This document shows positions 59,778 to 64,000 of a stretch of DNA of 64,000 bases, in pieces. The notes under the pieces are model-generated. The model worked only from the letters and a program-made list of their open reading frames with translations. It did no database searches and was not told the DNA's origin. Source of the stretch: Alkalihalobacillus pseudalcaliphilus (GTDB lineage: Bacteria > Bacillota > Bacilli > Bacillales > Bacillaceae_D); assembly GCF_028610675.1 (NCBI RefSeq), contig NZ_JAQQWS010000003.1:62001-126000 (forward strand). Direction: 5' to 3'. The position numbers and the translations under genes were made by a program. Position 1 is the first letter of the stretch, and every line of letters begins with the position of its first letter.

Positions 59778-61298
59778 CTATTGAGTGGCAAGCTCCATAA
59801 TATTTTCTTGATTCGCCTCTTCACCCAATAATTCTCCTTTCATTTCACCATGAGCCATTACATAAATACGGTCACTCATGCCGAGTACTTCACCTAATTC
59901 TGATGAAATCATTATGATACTTAACCCAGCTTCAATGAGCTTATTCATGACCGTATAAATTTCAAATTTTGCTCCAACATCAATACCCCTTGTCGGTTCA
60001 TCCAAAATAAGTAGCCTAGGTCCTACAAATAACCACTTTCCAAGTGAGACCTTTTGTTGATTACCTCCACTTAAATGTCCAACTGTTTGTTCTAACGACG
60101 ATGCCTTGATTTTTAAAGACTGCTTATATTCAGCCGCTACTTTGATCTCTTCGTTATGATTAATCACGCCATTGGACGCGAGTGCTTTTAAATTGGCTGC
60201 TGAGATATTATCTTTAATATCTTGAATTAAAAATAATCCATCTCCCTTTCGGTCTTCTGTCACATAGGCGATGCCTGAATGAATGGCTTCTTTTGGATGT
60301 TTCATGGTCTTTTGTTGACCTTCTACTAATAAATTACCTTGAAGTTTATATCCCTTTGCATTTCCAAAAATACTTAAGGCAAGCTCCGTTCTCCCCGATC
60401 CCATTAAGCCCGCTATCCCAACAATTTCTCCTTTTTTCACATGAAAATTTATATCTTTTAAAATGGTACGACCAACATGAGGATCATAGGCAGTCCAACC
60501 TTGTAACTCAATGATTTTTTCACCAATTGATTGGTTGGGCCTTTTCGGATAAATATCCTCGATTTCACGACCAACCATATATTTAATAATATTTCGCTCA
60601 TTGATCGCTTCATTCTCAGGGTCAAGTGTACAAATCGTCTCACCATCACGTAATACCGTGACGCTATCAGCAATGGCAATTACTTCTTTCAACTTATGTG
60701 AGATCATAATACTAGTAATGCCCTCACTCTTTAAGGCACGTAATAAATCTAATAAATTCTCACTATCATCCTCATTTAAAGCAGCCGTTGGTTCATCTAG
60801 AATCAGCAGCTTCACATCTTTACTCAATGCTTTGGCAATTTCAATTAACTGTCTTTTGCCAACACCTAAATCCTTAACTAACGTTTCGGGATTCACTTTT
60901 AAATTGACTTTATTAAGCATCTCTTTGGCATTTCGAATCGTCTGGTTCCAATCGATGACACCCGCATGTCGATTTTCATTGCCAATATATATATTTTCGT
61001 GCACGGGTAGGTCAGGAAATAGGGCGAGCTCTTGATAAATAATGGCAATCCCTGCATCTACACTATCTTTGATGGCTTGAAAGCTTTGGACGTTTCCGTT
61101 ATAAATAATATCTCCCTCATACTGGCCAAATGGATATACACCACTGAGCACCTTCATTAACGTCGATTTACCAGCTCCATTTTCACCGACCAAACAATGC
61201 ACTTCACCTTTTTTCACTTTAAAATGAACATTCTTTAATGCTTTTACACCGGTAAAACTTTTGGAAATGTGGTTCATTTCTAATATATAATCACTCAT
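59778..61298 (-). CDS. Xylose/multi-sugar ABC transporter ATP-binding protein (XylG-like)
   Basis: A 506-residue tandem ATPase. The first cassette has Walker A GENGAGKSTLMK, signature LGVGKRQLIEIAKAL, Walker B LLILDEPTAAL and ISHKL. The second has a degenerate Walker A GLMGSGRTELAL, VTEDRKGDGLF, signature LSGGNQQKVSLGKWL and LILDEPTRGIDVGAK. This is the standard XylG/RbsA/GguA layout for a monosaccharide importer. ATG is 8 nt after AGGAG. A hairpin separates it from the binding-protein gene. Confidence 0.92.
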   Translation of the reverse strand: MSDYILEMNHISKSFTGVKALKNVHFKVKKGEVHCLVGENGAGKSTLMKVLSGVYPFGQYEGDIIYNGNVQSFQAIKDSVDAGIAIIYQELALFPDLPVHENIYIGNENRHAGVIDWNQTIRNAKEMLNKVNLKVNPETLVKDLGVGKRQLIEIAKALSKDVKLLILDEPTAALNEDDSENLLDLLRALKSEGITSIMISHKLKEVIAIADSVTVLRDGETICTLDPENEAINERNIIKYMVGREIEDIYPKRPNQSIGEKIIELQGWTAYDPHVGRTILKDINFHVKKGEIVGIAGLMGSGRTELALSIFGNAKGYKLQGNLLVEGQQKTMKHPKEAIHSGIAYVTEDRKGDGLFLIQDIKDNISAANLKALASNGVINHNEEIKVAAEYKQSLKIKASSLEQTVGHLSGGNQQKVSLGKWLFVGPRLLILDEPTRGIDVGAKFEIYTVMNKLIEAGLSIIMISSELGEVLGMSDRIYVMAHGEMKGELLGEEANQENIMELATQ

Positions 61299-61332
61299 AC
61301 GAAACACTCCTAAGAGATGACATCATCAAGGA

Positions 61333-61358
61333 GGAATAGTGATTGGTATCACTATTCC
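61333..61358 (-). terminator. Intercistronic hairpin after the binding-protein gene
   Basis: GGAATAGTGAT and ATCACTATTCC form a perfect 11-bp stem with a TGGT loop. It sits between the binding-protein and ATPase genes and has no T-run on the transcribed strand. It probably stabilises the upstream message so that binding protein exceeds the membrane parts. Confidence 0.6.
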
Positions 61359-61366
61359 TATCTTTT

Positions 61367-62476
61367 TTACAATCCACTAAATTCATTTGCTTCATAATAC
61401 TCGGAGTCGATTAGCTCCTGCTTCACATTATCACCGTCAACAACAATGACATCTGTTTGTTTAGCAGGAACATCGATACTGCCATTATCATATGAACCAG
61501 TAGTTTCAGGTGTATTTCCATCTAGAACATCCAAAGCCATTCCCATCGCATCCTCAACAAGGGTACGAACATCTTTAAAAACTGTCATTGACTGTTTGTC
61601 ATCAATGACATATTGAACAGAGGCTTTTTCCGCATCTTGACCTGTTACTAGGTAATGAGTAATTTCACTATCTGAAGCAAATACATCTGCAATCGAACGA
61701 GCTGTTCCATCATTTGGTGCTAGGATAGCTACATCACCTTTTTGCTCAGCATTTGCTGCCGTTAAATGTGTTTCTGCTTTATTTTTTGCTTCATTTGGAT
61801 CCCAGTTTGTTGTAATTTGTCCAAGGATTCGTGACAATTCTTCACGAGATAACTCAGCTTGCTCTTGTAACGCTGTCGCTTCACTAGAATTGGCAATGAC
61901 AAATGTACCATCTGCTATTTTGGGTTGAAGAACACTCCACGCACCTTCAAAGAATAAGAAGGCATTATTATCCGAAGAAGCTCCTGCATAAAGGTATAAA
62001 GGAACACCACTTCCTTCAGAATTATCTATTAAGTACTGGCCTTGTGCCGCTCCTACAGCAACACTATCAAAAGTCACATAATAATCGATCGCATCTGTAT
62101 CTGTAATCAATCGGTCATAGGCAATTACTGTAACACCTTCGTCTTTTGCTGCCTCAACGGCTGAACCAGCTGCTGCACCATCATGTGGGGCAATAATTAA
62201 AACATCAATACCGCGATTTAACAATGTTTCAACATTCTCTTTTTCGCTTGCGGATGAACCTTGGCTAAATAAAATTTCGGTTGTATACTCTGTATCCGCA
62301 ATGGCATCTTTAAAGCGTTGCTCATCTTGCACCCATCGCGGCTCATCTCTTGTCGGTAAAACAATCCCGACGCTGACACTTCCACTTCCTCCTGTTTCGC
62401 TTCCTCCACACGCTGCTAAAAATGAAACAGCTAAGATTACGAATAGAAGTGATAATAATTTCATTTTCTTACTCAT
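61367..62476 (-). CDS. Xylose/multi-sugar-binding lipoprotein (XylF/ChvE-like)
   Basis: A 369-residue binding protein and the first gene of the importer operon. The signal ends at FLAACGG (Cys23), then a Gly/Ser linker. VGIVLPTRDEPRWVQDEQRF, GIDVLIIAPHDGAAAGSAVE, VTVIAYDRLITDTDAIDYYV, APNDGTARSIADVF and VTGQDAEKASVQYVI are the ligand-contact segments, nearly identical in spacing to XylF and ChvE. ATG is 7 nt after GAAAGGGG; earlier ATGs sit on or before that site. A cre-like sequence lies just upstream. Confidence 0.88.
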   Translation of the reverse strand: MSKKMKLLSLLFVILAVSFLAACGGSETGGSGSVSVGIVLPTRDEPRWVQDEQRFKDAIADTEYTTEILFSQGSSASEKENVETLLNRGIDVLIIAPHDGAAAGSAVEAAKDEGVTVIAYDRLITDTDAIDYYVTFDSVAVGAAQGQYLIDNSEGSGVPLYLYAGASSDNNAFLFFEGAWSVLQPKIADGTFVIANSSEATALQEQAELSREELSRILGQITTNWDPNEAKNKAETHLTAANAEQKGDVAILAPNDGTARSIADVFASDSEITHYLVTGQDAEKASVQYVIDDKQSMTVFKDVRTLVEDAMGMALDVLDGNTPETTGSYDNGSIDVPAKQTDVIVVDGDNVKQELIDSEYYEANEFSGL

Positions 62477-62488
62477 CCCCATACCCCT

Positions 62489-62503
62489 TTCAAACGCTTT
62501 CAT
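62489..62503 (-). promoter_or_regulatory. cre-like site upstream of the xylose-type operon
   Basis: ATGAAAGCGTTTGAA on the minus strand fits the broad CcpA consensus WTGNAANCGNWNNCW with one mismatch. It lies 13-27 nt before the binding-protein start, a position that would block transcription under catabolite repression. Confidence 0.5.
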
Positions 62504-62645
62504 TTTTTTAATTACAGTTCAAGTATATGGGGAAACATCCATTATGAAAGCGGTAACATTGGGTAATCTTTTAATATTTGCTGTAATTTATTTGCTTTTA
62601 TATAAAAGTTAGTGCGAACATACAGCGTTACTCGTCGCTACCGCG

Positions 62646-62881
62646 TTTTGTATGCAAGTGTTGCTAATGATGATGTGCGGCGTCCTACTTATCGCTCCCG
62701 AAAATCATGCACCGAGACAATCACGTGGCGCTGAACTAATCGGCGCAGCCAGCGGATCTCGGCTCTGCCACTTCGCCCCACGGGAGCATAAAGCCGACTC
62801 TGCCTTATGGTGAGACCCAACGAAGGAAAGTAGGCGCATGACGAAAAGAGATATGAGAGGGTAAGTCCCCATAAGTTACAC
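62646..62881. repeat. Third large dispersed repeat element with inverted ends
   Basis: The left end is TTTTGTATGCAAGTGTTGCT, followed by GATGTGCGGCGTCC...CGAAAATCATGC, which matches 1498-1536. The right end GTAAGTCCCCATAAGTTACAC (62861-62881) is the reverse complement of the family's GTGTAACTTA.GG end. The inner part is GC-rich and foldable. No coding frame is seen. Confidence 0.6.
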
Positions 62882-63334
62882 AGAGCTTCACTAACATCAC
62901 ATACGTATATTTTGGATTATATTACCATTATTCATTAGCGTAGCGCCCACTTTATTTACTGATATTGTTTATAATGTAAATGACTAGAATGATCTTTTAT
63001 TATAACAGTACAATCTTTTTTATAACTTTTTTTAGGATAGTTAAACCCTTGGTACATTAGCTTTTCTCGAGAGAGTCTTCGCATGACTCGCCCGCTGGGT
63101 ATGTGCTAACTAATAAGTATTAACATTCCTTTCAATATTCACTTAAATGTAAATAAAGTAAAAATGAAATTGAATGAAAGACCATCATTAAAAGGAAAAA
63201 GCACTTGAATCATGGATAGCGTTTGTAGGTTTTTTTGCTGATTTCTATTTCAGCTGCATCCTCTATCGGTTTAATCTAAATAAATTTGGGTAAAAGTAGA
63301 ATGAACTATAATGAAATTGGCAATTTTCTTTTCT
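62882..63334. other. Gene-free stretch before the AGCS symporter gene
   Basis: About 450 nt of mixed AT-rich sequence without a credible gene. A short GCTGA/TCAGC inverted repeat near 63237-63254 has T-runs only on its 5' side and does not look like a terminator. Confidence 0.4.
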
Positions 63335-63363
63335 TTGAGCAATCATAATTATTTTAGTATAAT
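63335..63363 (+). promoter_or_regulatory. Sigma-A promoter of the AGCS symporter gene
   Basis: TTGAGC (63335-63340), 17 nt, TATAAT (63358-63363), 37 nt before the start codon. Confidence 0.65.
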
Positions 63364-63400
63364 ATCGAAATTATGAACTTATTTGTAACGGAGGAATGGT

Positions 63401-64000
63401 ATGGTTTTTTTTCATGGATTGATACAAAGCATTAATGGAGTAACCTCCTACATACTTGTGGCTGCACTTGTGAGTGTAGGATTATATTTTACATTTAAGA
63501 CAAAATTTGTCCAATTCCGCTTATTTCCAGAGATGTTTAGGGCTCTTACTGAAAGAAGTACTAAAAAAAATGAGGTTTCTGCCTTTCAAGCATTTTGTAT
63601 ATCTGCAGCTTCGCGTGTAGGTGCAGCGAATATCTCTGGTGTTGCTATTGCTATTGTAGCTGGTGGACCTGGTGCTATTTTTTGGATGTGGGTTATTGCC
63701 ATCATCGGTATGGCAACTGGTTTCATAGAAAGTATGCTCGCCCAGGTCTATAAAGTAAGAAAAGACAACCAGTTTCGTGGAGGTCCTGCTTATTACATAG
63801 ACAAAGCACTAGGAAAACGCTGGCTCGGAATTGTGTTTGCCCTATTAATAGCGGTGACCTTTGGATTTATTTTTAACTCTTTACAAGCTAATACAATTTC
63901 AGTGGCACTAGAAAATTCTTTTGGATTTAATCCGCTATATGTCGGGATCATTATTGCCTTAATTGCGGGCGTTATTATCTTTGGTGGGATTCGTTCTATC
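63401..64000 (+). CDS. Alanine/glycine:cation symporter (AGCS family), cut by the window edge
   Basis: The first 200 codons of a sodium- or proton-coupled amino-acid symporter; the gene continues past 64000. YILVAALVSVGLYFTFKTKF is the first span. SRVGAANISGVAIAIVAGGPGA, then IFWMWVIAIIGMATGF, match the AGCS signature (TGVGNIAGVA...GGPGAxFWMW) with some substitutions (AAN for TGN). VRKDNQFRGGPAYYI is the next conserved loop. ATG with GGAGGAA upstream and a sigma-A promoter at 63335-63363. Confidence 0.85.
   Translation, partial: MVFFHGLIQSINGVTSYILVAALVSVGLYFTFKTKFVQFRLFPEMFRALTERSTKKNEVSAFQAFCISAASRVGAANISGVAIAIVAGGPGAIFWMWVIAIIGMATGFIESMLAQVYKVRKDNQFRGGPAYYIDKALGKRWLGIVFALLIAVTFGFIFNSLQANTISVALENSFGFNPLYVGIIIALIAGVIIFGGIRSI

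Noticed and set aside
60601..61035. 144-codon ORF on the plus strand inside the XylG-like gene
   Set aside because: Antisense shadow of a clear ATPase gene; no own start signals or recognisable protein features.
63225..63260. Terminator near the AGCS gene
   Set aside because: The T-run is on the 5' side of the stem, so it does not fit an intrinsic terminator in either direction.

Overview
The window looks like the chromosome of a low-GC Gram-positive bacterium of the Bacillaceae, probably an alkaliphilic or halotolerant soil bacillus. The grounds are AGGAGG-type ribosome binding sites with frequent GTG/TTG starts, LAAC-type lipoprotein boxes, Bacillus-type small proteins (YpzI-like, DUF1450, DUF3221, DUF4181), a ktrAB potassium system, a Bacillus-type phenylalanine dehydrogenase, CcpA-like cre sites and sigma-A promoters. 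The species is not identified. No rRNA, tRNA, CRISPR array, prophage or intact insertion sequence was seen.

Layout. 0.1-5 kb: a decayed PfkB-family sugar kinase, an RpiR/SIS regulator and a sugar ABC importer (two permeases and a binding lipoprotein, no ATPase). 5-12 kb: housekeeping and surface genes (GGCT-like protein, chemoreceptor, YpzI-like, SelO, OmpA-like lipoprotein). 11.5-13.9 kb: glpF-glpK with a promoter overlapped by a cre-like site. 14-21 kb: polysaccharide deacetylase, a six-unit ~50-bp tandem repeat, PepSY and YcdB/YcdC proteins, ktrAB. 21-32 kb: single metabolic genes mixed with decayed genes (frameshifted Nudix, truncated TerC, a 31-codon DUF402-like stub) and dispersed intergenic repeats. 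32-41 kb: ROK regulator, Gfo/Idh dehydrogenase with a sugar isomerase, and a complete Opp/Dpp-type ABC importer. 41-46 kb: a sigma-54-type activator facing an AtuA/AtuA-like/CitMHS operon with a textbook -24/-12 promoter. 46-53 kb: a homogentisate pathway operon (hpd, an unknown gene, fah, hmgA) divergent from a DUF1450 gene and phenylalanine dehydrogenase. 53-62.5 kb: a xylose/multi-sugar ABC importer plus a three-component sensing system (membrane-anchored binding protein, YesM-like kinase, YesN-like regulator) and another binding lipoprotein. The right edge cuts an alanine/glycine:cation symporter gene.

How the genes work together. Most of the window is nutrient acquisition: at least four uptake systems, each next to its own regulator (RpiR, ROK, sigma-54 activator, YesMN-type). 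The two least described modules are (a) the sigma-54 controlled AtuA + CitMHS operon, predicted to import and metabolise an unidentified organic acid, and (b) the unknown 320-residue protein inside the tyrosine/homogentisate operon, which sits where a maleylacetoacetate isomerase would be expected. A family of intergenic repeats (consensus close to ATGAAAGTTACTTAGGGCGA) is scattered through the gene-poor gaps and in one case supplies the end of a coding sequence.
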